Assembly (NCBI RefSeq): GCF_011397635.1 | Contig: NC_064755.1 | Coordinates: forward strand, 21,311,282 to 21,375,281 | Source: Epinephelus fuscoguttatus | Taxonomy: Eukaryota; Chordata; Actinopteri; Perciformes; Serranidae | Direction of reading: 5' to 3' | Length of the DNA: 64,000 nt | In this document: in pieces, positions 49,018-61,160 of the stretch | Layout of the letters: every line of letters starts with the position of its first letter | Position numbering within the stretch: the first letter of the stretch is position 1 | Made by a program: the position numbers and the translations under genes | Notes under the pieces: generated by a model | Told to the model about the DNA's origin: nothing | Seen by the model: the letters and a program-made list of their open reading frames with translations, nothing else | Databases searched by the model: none

Positions 49018-49680
49018 GACTGCAGCTTGACTGCTTCTAGCAGCAGAGGTTGACTGTGGGCGACAACACTGTCGTGGTTAGCTCGCCGAAACTCTCCAGC
49101 CGAAGTTGCTGGCTGGCTCGGCAACGTTAGCTAATGTCAGCTAGCACGCGAACAGGCTAACTTAGCCAGTTAGCTTTGTGTGTAACGTAACAAAAACCCA
49201 CCCATCTCGTGGGAGCAAAGCTTGCTGTTATATTCAATAAAATTGTGATAAAAAATGACTACTAACGGCACAGTTCTTACGTTGACAACGTGGACACGAT
49301 GCAGCAAACTCCGAGAGGCAGCCGTAATATTTACCTAGCAGGCTAGGCTAACGCTGTTGCGCTAACGTTAGCAAAATTCGGCGTAGCGTTAGCTGTCTAA
49401 ACTTGTGAGGAGCTGAACAACATCCCCGTCCAAGCGGTCCAAAACAGTCTCTCAGTTCCTCAGGCTCACCACAAAGCGTATCCAAGAACTTCTTAGTTTG
49501 CAGAAACTTTTATCCACAAAGCTTTTTGCTCGTACAAAGGTAACTGCCAGGCTCCTTTACCTTCTGAGGCATTTCCAGCAGCGTCGGAGCATCCCGGATC
49601 GCTACAATGAATAAACCAGCTCTGTTAGCTTACAGCGAGTTAGCCAGCGGCCAGCGGCCCCTAGTGGCGGTGATGGGTAT
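49018..49680 (-). promoter_or_regulatory. fbxl14: fbxl14 promoter / 5'UTR CpG region
   Basis: CpG-enriched sequence directly upstream of the start codon, rich in GTTAGC/GCTAAC motifs (for example AACGTTAGCTAATG near 49122 and GCGCTAACGTTAGC near 49360). It ends with a CTCF-like site at 49653-49670. No TATA box is evident, and the transcription start cannot be fixed. Confidence 0.6.
49653..49670 (-). promoter_or_regulatory. CTCF-like motif upstream of fbxl14
   Basis: The minus strand reads CCGCCACTAGGGGCCGCT, close to the CTCF core with one G short in the G run. It sits at the outer edge of the CpG promoter. Confidence 0.5.
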
Positions 49681-49994
49681 CGCTACTATTACTGTTGGCT
49701 CCATTACACAGCTGTATCAGTATTAGCATTATCAATATATTGCGGTAGTAAAATACTGTAGCGTACATCAGCAAGAAAAGACTGTGACAATACAGTATTA
49801 AATGCTGTGTGAGTTAATGAGTCTGTATGTTGTTTGATTCATGTTGTTTGTAGGTACTGAAACCACATGCAACTACATTGTGTGTATAATATGGAAGCAA
49901 ATGAGAGACAAAAGTATTCCAGCTATAACAGCCACTGATTACAAAGCATTAAAATATTGTACTTAAAAAAAACATGTATCTGAATTTATTTGTT

Positions 49995-50255
49995 TTAAGA
50001 TAAGATAAGATAAGTGAGTGCAAACAGGAATCATCAGTACATCAATATAAAGCAATATATAAATATGTAAAGTAAGTAAACTGTACAAAAACAAAGAGCA
50101 GTACAATAAGCAAACAGTATACATCACAAAGCAATATAATAAGGAAGCATAATATAATAGAGAGACAGACTGAATTAACGATTTTACATCATTGACACAT
50201 GGAAGTATAGATGTTGCACAGTTTAACAATACTGATATTGCACCTGAGTCATAAA
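49995..50255. repeat. LINE-type 3' tail fragment with (GATAA)n
   Basis: Begins with AAGATAAGATAAGATAAG and continues with sequence ending ATATTGCACC. It resembles the tail at 54917-55310, which has repeated TTGCAC/GTGCAG blocks. No coding capacity. Confidence 0.5.
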
Positions 50256-50734
50256 TTGTAAGCAGTAAAAAATGAAATCAAGATTTGATAATAAGTAAAC
50301 AGGCTGAGTGGCAGAATTTACATTATTGCACGTAAAATCACCTCTTTGAAATTAAAATATGAAATTTCTTGATTTGTGATTTCAAAATATATGTTGTCAA
50401 TGATTTTATATTCAGATTTGAGAAAAAAACATCCTTCAGAATTTTTTTAAAAAAATAACTGGGGGAGAAGGTTGCCTCAGTTTGGTTGGTTGAAACCAGA
50501 TCCAAAGATTTGATAAAAAAAAAAAATCTGAAATACCATCACTCGGGCTAATCAGGACAGGATAGGTACTTGAGCCTGAGTGCAACTTCTGGCTGATCTG
50601 TCAGTCATGAGATCCAAGAAAGTGGCTGGAAAACCCAAAGACCATTACTGTGGAGAACACGGGGCTCCCATAAGTTATCCAACTTGTGCTGTTGTGATTG
50701 TAATGTATCTGATGCTGCTATTTCTATTCAATTC

Positions 50735-50940
50735 AGTTCAATTCAGTAGAACTTTATTTATCCTGAGGAAATTCTTGAATGCCTCAAATTTTACTAACAT
50801 TAAGGACACTGACCACAATTTTAACGATTCACAACCAGTGCCAACCAGACAACCAGTGGGTGCCCGGGGTCAGGGTCACTCCCTGGGCCCAGTTATAGAA
50901 CGACAGAGTAGGCTATTAAATATCTGACAAAATATCCAAA
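50735..50940. repeat. Retroelement tail fragment
   Basis: Contains AACTTTATTTATCCTGAGGA followed by AATTCTTG, a diverged form of the TTTATT-ATCC-GAGG-AAATTC sequence at 16835. Limits are approximate. Confidence 0.45.
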
Positions 50941-53900
50941 TATACAAGGAGCAGAAGCAAAAACCAGTGCCTAAGAGTGTAACAATAGGAGTACGATAAG
51001 TACAGGAGTTACTGAAAATGAACTAAAATGGTGGGAAAAAACAGACTGCTCCTCATAATTAGTGCTAAAATGTTCAACTTTAATTTTTTAAATCTGAATT
51101 TGACCAATTAAATTTGAGCACCTAAGTGCGTATTTTTTGAGAGTCTACATTTTTTAAAATTTTAATTTTGTGAACAATGAAAAAAAATTGAAATCAGCTT
51201 TTGAAATTCAGATACCTGGTTTTCAAAGTAAAATACGTCCATGCTTTAGTGGTGTTTAAATTTCAATACTAGGTGGGTGTCAGAATTGAAATACTTATGT
51301 CTTTTGCTTGCTTCCATACTAATAATAGACATTTTGCAACAAATAAATAAACAAACAAACAAACAATAATTAAACAAACAAAAAAAGGTCAGCAATGCCT
51401 TAGTTACAAATACCAGTCATAATTAATGTGCGCTGGTGGCTCCTTATTGTGTGATCAGACACATCTTATGTTGATAGCCTCCATCATCAATTGACACTGA
51501 TTATATCCTTTATATAATGAGGTTATAAAATCTTCACATGAAAGAATAATGAATAATGTATCACAGAAAAGATGAGCAACATAAATGTTTCAGTGCAGTC
51601 CGTCTCTGGAGTTCTCAATATTTTGCTCTTAGGAGAGGACTACAACTGGGAGCCATGCCACCATATTTATTGTTGGAAGCTTTTCAGCAACATGAGAAAC
51701 TGCCCTCATCCTCCACATGCAGCTGAAAACCGTCTCCGTGAGTCCCAGAGACAAGCACATTTGTCTAGAGAACTCTGCTGTGTCACCTACCGCCCTCTTG
51801 AGTACTGCTTGGTGTAGATGTTTGACCTGGCAGGAAGCCAGGAGTCACTGCTGCAAGGCGTTCACTGACCTGGTCACTTCTGGCTGCTGCGAGGACGAAC
51901 AGCAGGTGCTGTACCATGACTGTTGGTGTCTCAGTGTGTAAAGAACAAGCAGAGACGCAGTGGGCTCTGAATGTTGACACCAAGCATTTCACTAGTTTGC
52001 ACACTAACAGAGATGAACAAAGGGTGAACACATCAGTAACACAATAATGCACAATAAAATACCATCCAATAAAGCAGAGCTTTTTGACTTGTCACAGTCG
52101 CTAAAATTGGTCACATTTTTTGCCATATCAAACTACAAATGTTATTAATCATAAATAATAAAGTTTCAACCATAAAATCTGATCAGGTTTTGAAACCTTG
52201 TCCACTTTTGTGTAGATTGCTGCTGACTTGGCAGAGATGGCTGCCATCTTGTTTTTACATGGATTAGTGTAATGTGCTCTTACTACCACTAGGTGGCACA
52301 AAAAAGCGTCCACGAATGAGGACAACAGGTCTGAGTTAAGCAGAATTAAGTATATGGTCAAGTAAACCCGAAATGTGATGCCCTCATATGAGGTCTCAGA
52401 AGGATTTAAAAGAAGAAACAGTTACAGTGACAGCGTCTGAGGAGCCAGAGTTTGGCGTCAGTTCTAGTGGAGTCAATGCGGAAGGCACTGCAAAAAACAC
52501 TTTATCTTATCTATCATATCTTTATTGTTCAGGTTTTGACTGAAAAATCATTCAATCAGATTAAAAAACACACATTACCCGATGCTTACTGACGTTATTC
52601 ATTTAAATATGGACATTGGTTTTCCTTGTTTTTGGTCTCTAAACAGATTATGGCTCTGTCTAGCAGGTGCATCTCACCCTTTGCTGAAGCTTGTCCCTGC
52701 TACTAACAAGGAAGACACTCAAAAAGACAACAAAGAGATGCAAAACAGCTGCAAAGAGACACAAAATAACCACAAAAGGGTCGAAACAAAAACTAAGACA
52801 CACGGCCAGAAAAGACACAAAGTGACCTCAAAGACACACAAAAGAGGCAAAACAACCAATAAGAGAGACAAAATGACAACAACAAAAACCAGGAACCCTC
52901 TTGCTGTGAGGCGACAGTCCTGACCACTACAAAACCGTGCCGCCCTTTACATGGAAATATGCAACTTTTTATTTCTCATCAATGACCAAATGTTGAAGAG
53001 TGATGTTGGGACTTAACTGTGGTGTGTTGTGATTCAGCCTGGCAAGGTGTAGGGACAGCATGACATCTTGTTGCCAATCGTTTGTCTGAGAAAATGAGAA
53101 TAACCCAGCCTTATGACCTGTTTGTATTGTATCTTTGAATGTCTAAACTTCACTATGTGTCTGTTTAGCAGTACCAGCCATGAGAAGTTTCTGTAGTTTA
53201 AGTTAAACTGACCTCAGACTCTCCTCTGACCTTCAAGGGCTCTGCTAAAGATCCTGGGCCCCTGACAACAGCTCACTTGGGGCCCTGAAACAATAAATAT
53301 CTGCAATTCCTGGCATGTCTCAGGGCTCCTGTCTCGCTCTTGGCTCCGGAATCCTTCAACACCACAGAGAACGTCTTAGTAAAGAGTTTTTACAAGGAGT
53401 CAAAGAGGCTGTGACTGTTTAAAACAAAAGAAATCACAGAGCCAGAAAACATATCAAATTGTAATATGAATAAAATAGCAGAATGATCATATATAAAACA
53501 GAATATTCCCCTGTATTCAAAACACAAAGAAGACGATATCAGTACAAGTTATCAAAACATGCTGAGAGTGAGAATGTAATCATATTTTACGTGCGTTATA
53601 TAACACATATATTAATGCTGTGAATTTATAAATTAAAAGAACAGACTATTGGCACACAGATAAATCATATTTTACTTTTAGTTATTACAAAATGTAGACC
53701 TTATATTATTTTTCAGCGACAACCATGTAATGTGGAGCACCTGTAAACATTATTTGTTGCATTGAATTTATGCAGTTTAATGTGTTTGAGAGAAGCCAAA
53801 ATCCCCATGTGCTCATAAATGTTAATGCCTCTATAAACAAAAAGTATTGTAGAGATGGTGAGTGAAGAATGTGTCGGTGTAAAATAAAGTCTGTGGTGAC

Positions 53901-54165
53901 AAAAACAAGTAAATAAAGCTGTACTTGATTTACCACAGTAAGCATGAACGAACTCATCTGTGCTGTATTCACTCCGGCATTGGTAGAGATGAAAAAACCT
54001 ACTGAGAAGGTTCTGGTGTCTTTGGATGAAAATATTTAAAATTCACAAAGGCAAGATTTATGTCACACATCATAGAAAATGATCCATTGAGTAGAGCTGA
54101 GAAAATGCTTTTAGTTGTGCCTTCCTACAGATTGATTCATCTGTTGTTGCTGTGGCATGTCATAA
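50941..54165. other. Gene-free intergenic stretch
   Basis: AT-rich with short A/C-rich simple repeats (for example 51340-51366). It also holds a reverse-orientation tandem patch of AAAGAGACACAAAA-type units at about 52715-52880 and a CTCF-like motif at 52284. The frames here have no codon conservation or splice structure that I recognise. Confidence 0.6.
52284..52299 (+). promoter_or_regulatory. CTCF-like motif
   Basis: ACCACTAGGTGGCACA matches the CTCF core in the plus orientation. It may belong to a repeat, which weakens the functional case. Confidence 0.45.
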
Positions 54166-54169
54166 TAAT

Positions 54170-54910
54170 AACTCTAAAATAAAATGTATTTGATATAGCA
54201 CCTTTCAGAGAAATGAAATTCACAAAGTGTTTCACAAAATACAATCAAACGATGAAACAATGAAACATGCAATCCATAAAAACAGAGGCAATATAACAAA
54301 TAAAAGAAGGCAACAAAAAGAAAGTAAAACATCGAGCAAATACAGTGCACTGAGGCCCCAAACAGAAACACACCAGGGAACAAGCACTGGACAACTTAGG
54401 GTCGGACAAAGGCCATTTTGAAAAGAATTTCTAAGGAGACCGCAGACTGTAAACCTAACGGAGGAGAGTTCCATAGTGTTGGAGCCACAAATTTAAAGGC
54501 ATGATCACTTTTTATTTTGAATCTGGAGCAGGGGACAGGCAGTCCATCCTGTTCTGAAGACCCAAGGGACCTACTGACAATATATTAATGGAGGATATCA
54601 CTAATGCACTCAGGTGCCTGACCGTGGAGGACTCTATATGTGAGAACAAGTATCTTGAAGTGAATCCTGAACCTGATGGGAAGCCAGAGTAAAGAAACTA
54701 AAATGGGAGTGATGTGGGTTGACCTGTTGGAGCTGGTTAACAGCCGAGCAGCAGTGTTCTGGATTATTTGAAGATGATTCAGAGAAGATTTGTTTAGACA
54801 AGTGAAAAGAGAATTACAGCAGTCCAGTTGGGAGGTCACAAAGCATGGAAGCATGGGTAATGCCCATGGAGGCTTTAATTCTGGGCAAATTATAATATAC
54901 AAGACCACAT
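54170..54910 (-). mobile_element. LINE fragment (reverse-transcriptase C-terminal part)
   Basis: The minus frame at 54585-54908 reads SQLDCCNSLFTCLNKSSLNH, LQIIQNTAARLLTS, ITPILVSLLWLPIRFRIHFK and LAPECISD-like (QAPECISDIL). This is the conserved end of an L2/Rex-like LINE polymerase. Further right-to-left sequence down to about 54170 (TATAGCACCTTTCAGAGAAA) looks like the LINE 3' tail. It is truncated and decayed. Confidence 0.8.
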
Positions 54911-54916
54911 GTATCA

Positions 54917-55310
54917 GAAATCAGAAATACTTTATTGAGCCTTGGGGGTAAATTGGGACATGTTACAGTTACTCTTATACTGTATATAGTTAAAGAGAAA
55001 TTGTAAGAAAACAGAAATAAGAATGCAAGAAAAAATGTGTATTATGCTACAACATAGTATATCTTGACACAATATATACATATAAATATAAAATATAAGA
55101 AATATATTTTGTAAAATAAATGAGAAAAATATGAAATATGTACAAACATGTGTGTCATAATACAAGTGTCTTGAATATAAATGCAAGAGTAAAAATAGGT
55201 AAGAATTAGATAAGAGAGTATTGTGCAGTTAACATATTGCACAGGTGAATTATTACTGCACAATCATGTAGAGGGCTTCAAGTTGCATATTGTACAGTTT
55301 TGCAGTTGAG
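54917..55310. repeat. LINE-type 3' tail fragment
   Basis: Starts AGAAATACTTTATTGAGCCT TGGGGGTAAATT and continues with AT-rich sequence and repeated TTGCAC blocks. It probably belongs to another retroelement copy inserted next to the previous one. Confidence 0.5.
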
Positions 55311-55894
55311 ACAGTAGAATGTCGCACAATTGACTATATAAATAATAATTAAATTATAGGTTATAGCTGCTGATGATGTGTAAGACATGTACAAGGGCCT
55401 GAGTCCATTGTCTTGGAGGGACTGACACTAGAAGGAGAAGGGCCTGACTGGTCAGTATGTTGGTGACTATGATGATCACTGTCTGCTCTAGGAGAACTAA
55501 GGGTAAATATTACCTCTGGGTATGGAGGGTCAATTGAATGATCAGATCAAAAACAGCTGATACTGAATATTTGTCTTTTAAAGTCTGCCCTCCCCTCTTC
55601 ACAATTCCCTGCCTGACACAGAGACTCCAGCCGCAGCATCTCCAGGAAACAGATCAGTCAAACCTGTGTGGGTGGTCCAAGTCGGAAGTGGGCCTCAAAA
55701 TTCAATCATCTGTCCTCCCTCCATGAACACACAGAGATTTAATGGTCTTCATCTGTAATGGAGTTAATAATCCTGTTTCATTTTACGAGATTTTTTTGTG
55801 GAGTACAGAGTGCAGTTTCACTATGAACTCAACTTGATTTAATTATCACTCTCCTTGCTCTCTAAAATCCCAATGTACTCCTCCCTCTCAGTTT

Positions 55895-56460
55895 TTTAAC
55901 CCTCTGAGACCCACCATAGACCCATTTTTGTCTTTTTTTTTAGGTGGTACAGGTCAACAGTTTATGCCTCATAGAAGTGGTTTACATCTTCTGAAAGCTG
56001 GGAACCTGGAGATTAATTTGAAATGCAGCTCAGCAATGTGTGTCCAGTTTTTCTAGTCATAATCTGTAATAAACACTGTGATTTCTTTAAGCACCAGGGC
56101 CTTAGAACATTATGAAGAAAGCCTATGATGACCATTCCCATGCTCATTTATGTCTCGTAAGTTATTACAGCAACTTTTGGGTTGATGCCATTTTGTTACA
56201 CAAATTTTGTGCTAAATGTAGGCATTTTTGAACATTTGAGAATTTATAAAAATGTTCAAAAATCCCTCCAAAATACCACTTTAATGACATTTTGTTTCAT
56301 GATGGACAATAATGGAGGGATACAAGAAATATATGGGGAAAGAGAGGTGACAAGACACGCAGAAAAGGTCCTGGACAAATTATAGCAAAGTTAAATATGA
56401 AACTGAGACTAAAATGTACCTGCATTTGTGATGGTTATGATATATAAGCTTATTATATAA
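55895..56460. repeat. Probable DNA-transposon relic
   Basis: Opens with TTAACCCTCTGAGACCCACC, a start I associate with a common fish repeat, and has no coding capacity. No convincing right terminus was found. Confidence 0.35.
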
Positions 56461-56593
56461 AGTCTGGATGTGTTAAGAGTTTGTTTATGAAGTGGTATGG
56501 AGATTTGTCAGACAGAGAAGACACTGTGTCTTCTCTGTGGTGGACAGGAAACTCTTATCTCTGCTCTGTGCTGTGATCTCAGGCCCACATCTG

Positions 56594-56612
56594 GCCAGCA
56601 GAGGGCAGCGCT
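56594..56612 (+). promoter_or_regulatory. CTCF-like binding motif
   Basis: GCCAGCAGAGGGCAGCGCT is an almost ideal CTCF core in the plus orientation, in otherwise non-repetitive intergenic DNA. Confidence 0.62.
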
Positions 56613-57057
56613 GTTATGACAAACCAGTCAATAAAAAGAAAAAAGCTCTCCCACTGATCACTCTCAGCACCAGCTTAGATCATCGCCACTTCCAACAGTC
56701 TTCTGCATATAAGCAGAATCAGTGTGTCAAACAAAGAATTAAAAAAAAATGTTTTCTCAAGTCTGCACTTTGCAAATTTTGACAACAGGATCTGAAAAAC
56801 ATGATGAAAGAGGATCAAAGTGACATGGAGACAGATAGACGGAGACAAGAGAGGGTTTGGTGGACAGGAAGGGGAAGAAGGGAAACTAAAGACAGAGGGA
56901 GAGAAAGTGAGGGATGGTGATTCCCCTCTCGGCCTCCCCTGTGGCTGGACTTGTCTCTGCTAATGACCCTGTCTGCTGGCTCCCACAGACAGATGGTGAA
57001 TTAACTCCAATTAGCCCACTCTCACCAGATCTCCTCTGACAGCTCAACACACACAGA

Positions 57058-57071
57058 CACACAGACACACA

Positions 57072-57103
<32 letters not shown>
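57058..57103. repeat. (CA)n microsatellite
   Basis: ACACAGAC repeats pass into a pure CA run. Confidence 0.9.
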
Positions 57104-57105
<2 letters not shown>

Positions 57106-57274
57106 CACAGAAGAGCACAGGAGAAGTAATCTGGAACCCCTGCAGCCGTTTACATTTATTTGTCCCGGACTTTGTGAGAAAGTGTCGTATAAGAAAGCAA
57201 TATCTGTTTTATCATTTATTCAAAATGTATTTATCATTTAAAACAGAACATCTAAACATCTAAAAGTTGTGATC

Positions 57275-58478
57275 ATGGGTGGATTATGAGATATTAGGCC
57301 CCGAGGCAGAGACATGCAGAGGGCCCCACCAAGACGCGCAGTGGTTTTGCCTCTTTTTGTTGTTGTTTGCATCTCTTTGTGGTTGTGTTGTTTATTTTAG
57401 GTAATTTTGTGTCTGTTTTAGTTGTGATGTGTCTCTTTGAGATAATGTGCATTTTTGGTTGTTTTGTTTCTGTGGTTGCCCCTTTTTGTTGTTATTTTGT
57501 GGTTGTTTTGTGTCTCTTTGAGGTAATTTTGTGGCTTTTTGGTTGTTTTTTTGTCTGCAGTTGCACCTTTTCATACTTATTTTTTGTCTCATTGCAGTTC
57601 CATTGCATCTCTTTGTGGACTTTTGTGTCTATTTGTGTTTGTTTTGTGTCTTTTTGAGGATTTTTTTTTTGTCTCTTTGAGGTACGTTTGTGGCTCTTTG
57701 GTTGTTTTGTGTCTGTGGTTGCACCTTTTTGAAGTTCTTTTTAGTCTCTTTGCAGTTCCTTCGCATTTCTTTGTGGTCTTTTGTTTCTTTTTGAGCTAAT
57801 TTTGTGTCTCTTTAAAGTAATTTTGTGTCTCTGGTTGTGTTTTGTCTGTGGTTGTCCCTTTTTGTTGTCATTTTGTGGTTGTTATGTGTTTTAAGGTAAT
57901 TTTGTTTCTCTTTGAGGTAATTTTCTGTCTTTTTTGGTTGTTTTGTGTCTCTGGTTGCCCTTTTGTTGTTATTTTGTGCCTGTTGTATATCTTTGCAGTA
58001 ATTTTTTGCCTCTTTGTTAATTTTGTGTCTCTTTGTGGTCGTTTTGTGCCTTTTTGGTTGTTTTGTGTCTGCGGTTGCCCCTTTATGTAGTTATTTTTTG
58101 TCTCTTTGCAGTTCCTTTGTATCTCTTTGTGATCTTTTCTGTCTCTTTGTGGTTGTTTTGTGGCTTTTTGAGGTAATTTTGTGCCTTTTCGCTGTTTTGT
58201 GTCTGTGATTGCCCCTTTTAGTTGATATTTTATGGCTGTTTTGTGTCTCTTTGCGGTAATTTTGTGTCTGTAGTAATTTTGTGTCGTTTTGTGGTTATTT
58301 TGTTTCTCATCGAGGGAATTTTGGGTCTCTTTAAATTACCTTTGTGTCTCTTTGGTTGTTTTGTGTCTGTGGTTGCCCCTTTTTGTAGTTTTGCAGTTCC
58401 TCTGTATCTCCTTGTGTTCTTTTGTTTCTATTTGTGGTTGTTTTGTGGCTTGTGCCTAGTAGGCCTGTAGATCAGCAC
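57275..58478 (+). repeat. Repeat element with 21-bp-period tandem array (copy 1)
   Basis: Begins with CATGGGTGGATTATGAG, then AGGCCCCGAGGCAGAGACAT, followed by about 1.1 kb of degenerate 21-bp units such as TTTTGTGTCTCTTTGAGGTA. It ends near TAGTAGGCCTGTAG. The seven-codon period keeps frames open, giving spurious hydrophobic proteins (CLFEVIL, WLFGCF). Not a gene. Confidence 0.85.
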
Positions 58479-58496
58479 ACTGTAGCTCTCTTAAGT

Positions 58497-58795
58497 GTAC
58501 ATTAGCACATCCACAAGTGACGTATTAATCTAATGCTCTTCTTCAGACTTAGCTGTATGTACAAAGACACCATCGTTGAATACATTTGCTCTGGTCACAT
58601 GATTGTGATGTGATGGTCCCAGTGAAAAGCAAAAAGTTTTGCCAGGATTATCACATGACAATCATGTGACCGTCACATGAATTTGCATGATATATTTAAA
58701 GGGTAAATCTCTGGGTGAAGATATCTGTCTAGAAAAGTCCCTGAACAATAGAAACTGTTGAGTCACATCATGGTTAACATATGCAATGTTTTACA

Positions 58796-58835
<40 letters not shown>

Positions 58836-61140
58836 GACACACACACACACTGGAGGTAGTTACTATTGTGTGACTGTGACCTCCTGTCATTGTGTTCAGA
58901 GTTAGTGAGGTGTGACCGGTCATCGTTCATATGGTGCACACACTCTCTGACTGACTGAACTCACATGACATGTCAAACAGAGCGTAGTGTGTGTGTGTGT
59001 GTGTTGCGTCTTTTTCTCTGTGTGTCAGGATGATTGTTACTCACAGGAGACGTATGCTTTTCAATTCATCACACTGAGGTGAATATGTCTTTCACAGGAC
59101 ACATTGTTGAAGTACGTGTGTGTTTAACAGGTGTTGTCCCTGCTGCTAAAAGGGCTCCATCTGGGCGTGTGGCTGGGAAGTCCCCGGCTCTGACCTTTGA
59201 TCTCATCTGTAAATCAGGTCGGCAGGTGCTAAGTGCAGGGCAAAGGTCAGGAGGTCAACCACTGCGCAGTTGAACACGATAACATTATCGAACCCTCTCA
59301 TACCACAGGAGCATGGCAGTCCATACACTTTTCTATCTATCTGAAGTGTGTGTGTACTCACTGTGTGTTCCAGTGCATGTTTGTGAATAAGTGTGGGTGT
59401 GTATGTGTGTGTTTGAGCAGAGTGGAGTAATCCCTTTAAATCTCTTTAGCTGTTCTGATCCATACTTCAGAGCATGGGGGCATTATGGACAGCAGCTGTC
59501 TGTCAGGGATGTGTGACCCCGGCAGCAGCGAGGGTGCAGAGGGAGTTGACGTAACACCGGCTGACCTCTGACCCCAGCTCAGAGGATGTCACACACACTG
59601 TTTACTGTAGAGCTAAAGCAGACCTCCTGTTACTCTGTACAATCCCTCCAACTCTCCCCTGTGTGTGTGTGCAAGTGTTTGTGTGTGTACTCCTCTTGTC
59701 GGCATGACACTGAAGTGAAAAGACAAGTGTCACTGAATCATTATGTCAAGGGAGAGGGAGCCAGAGAGAGAGTTGGGAGGAGACAAATGAGGAGTGATGA
59801 ACGAGATGTGGGTTGAGGTGTAGAGGCGTTGATGTGTGTGTGTGAGAGAGTGAAAGAACAAAAAAAAAAAAAAAAAAAAAAAAAGGAGCAAGGAGGGAGG
59901 GAAGATGGAGATGGAGGCACAAAAGATGGAGGAGGGGTGAAAGAAGGCAATATGCAAGGGACAGAAAGAAAGGAGACATCCTGACCTAAAATGTGAAGGT
60001 TGATTGAAATGAAGGTGATTTCAGATTTTTTGAAGTGGGGCTGAATGTGATACTTATCCATAGTCAGTGTGTTACATACAGAAGATGTTTGCTTTTGCGC
60101 CAGGCACTCATTCCAACGGGAAAGCCATTAATGGCTTCAGTGCCTCATCTACGCTCTAGTCAGAGCCACCAGACTCCATTGACAAAAGCATTAATTTTAG
60201 CTTGCTGAACATGTGAGCCGCTGGTTTACTGTTGCTTCGATCAGTGAGATCGTTTGTGTTATTGTGCGACTTTGGTGAACCCAAACTAAGCCTTTTAAAC
60301 ACCAGAGACACATAGTAACTTAATGAAAATACCTGTTCAAGGCAGTGGTAAACCAGCAGCTCCTGTGTTCAGTGATGTTAAATCATTAGTTTTCTCAATG
60401 GAGTCTGGCCTGGCCGTTGGAAAGTGCTGTCTGACAGTAAGGTAAAGCAGTGAAAATATTCTAAATATAGCCTATACCTAAACTCTAAACTCTAGCCTGT
60501 TTCTCTAAACTGGGGGAGTGCTGACCACCGATTTATTTCACTCTTGAAAAACTTGCTGAGATCTACAAACACTGCCAGATCTCTCCAGCAGTGTTTGATG
60601 TGGTAAGAAACAGAAGCAGTCAGATGTAAACAAGCTCACAGTTGATCCAGATTATTTAAACCACTAGCTCCCGCCTTTTTTATTTTGACAATGTTGTTGT
60701 GGACCAGCAGCTTATGGGAGAATGCTTGCTTCAGGTATTTGATCTCTCTTTCTATTGATCCTCCCAACACAAATAAACCTTGTTGTTTGAAAAAGACAGA
60801 GAGTCAGGGAAAAGAGAGCACACTAGAGTAGTTCCAATAAAAATGGAACTAAACAGAAACTTCCTCTACTTGGTCTGTATGCCATCGCAGTTACTTGATG
60901 AGTTAAAAGAAAAATACAAATAGGCCTCTCAGCAACACGCAGTTCGTGTCCTCACACAGATTTCATGTACTGCTGAATGCTGAAAGATGGTAATGACGTA
61001 ATGAAAAACCTGCAAACATTGTAAAATAATATAATATTATAATATAGTTATATTTGGTAGTGGTGGTTCCCTGATATTTATATCAGTGACCTAAGCCACT
61101 TTCTCCACGCCTGAATTGTGGGTAATCCCACATTTACAGA
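58497..61140. other. Gene-free intergenic stretch with simple repeats
   Basis: Contains the inverted repeat at 58593-58671, (CT)n then (AC)n near 58797-58850, (GT)n runs near 58990 and 59665, and an A-run near 59852-59883. No exon, RNA gene or clear transposon terminus was recognised. Confidence 0.6.
58593..58671. repeat. Imperfect palindrome built from E-box/M-box sites
   Basis: Arms 58593-58613 and 58651-58671 are reverse complements with one mismatch (GGTCACATGATTGTGATGTG against its partner). Each contains TCACATGA/TCATGTGA-type E-boxes, and a further GTCACATGAA follows. Confidence 0.75.
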
Positions 61141-61160
61141 GGACAGCTATCTGTGGCAAG

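Noticed and set aside
48442..49053. 203-residue plus-strand frame opposite fbxl14
   Set aside because: Antisense shadow of the conserved LRR coding sequence.
57050..57110. Regular short repeats reminiscent of a CRISPR array
   Set aside because: A simple CA microsatellite in a vertebrate genome; no unique spacers.
57367..58470. Several overlapping plus-strand open frames of 60-96 residues
   Set aside because: They are translations of a 21-bp tandem array; the seven-residue periodicity explains the absence of stops.
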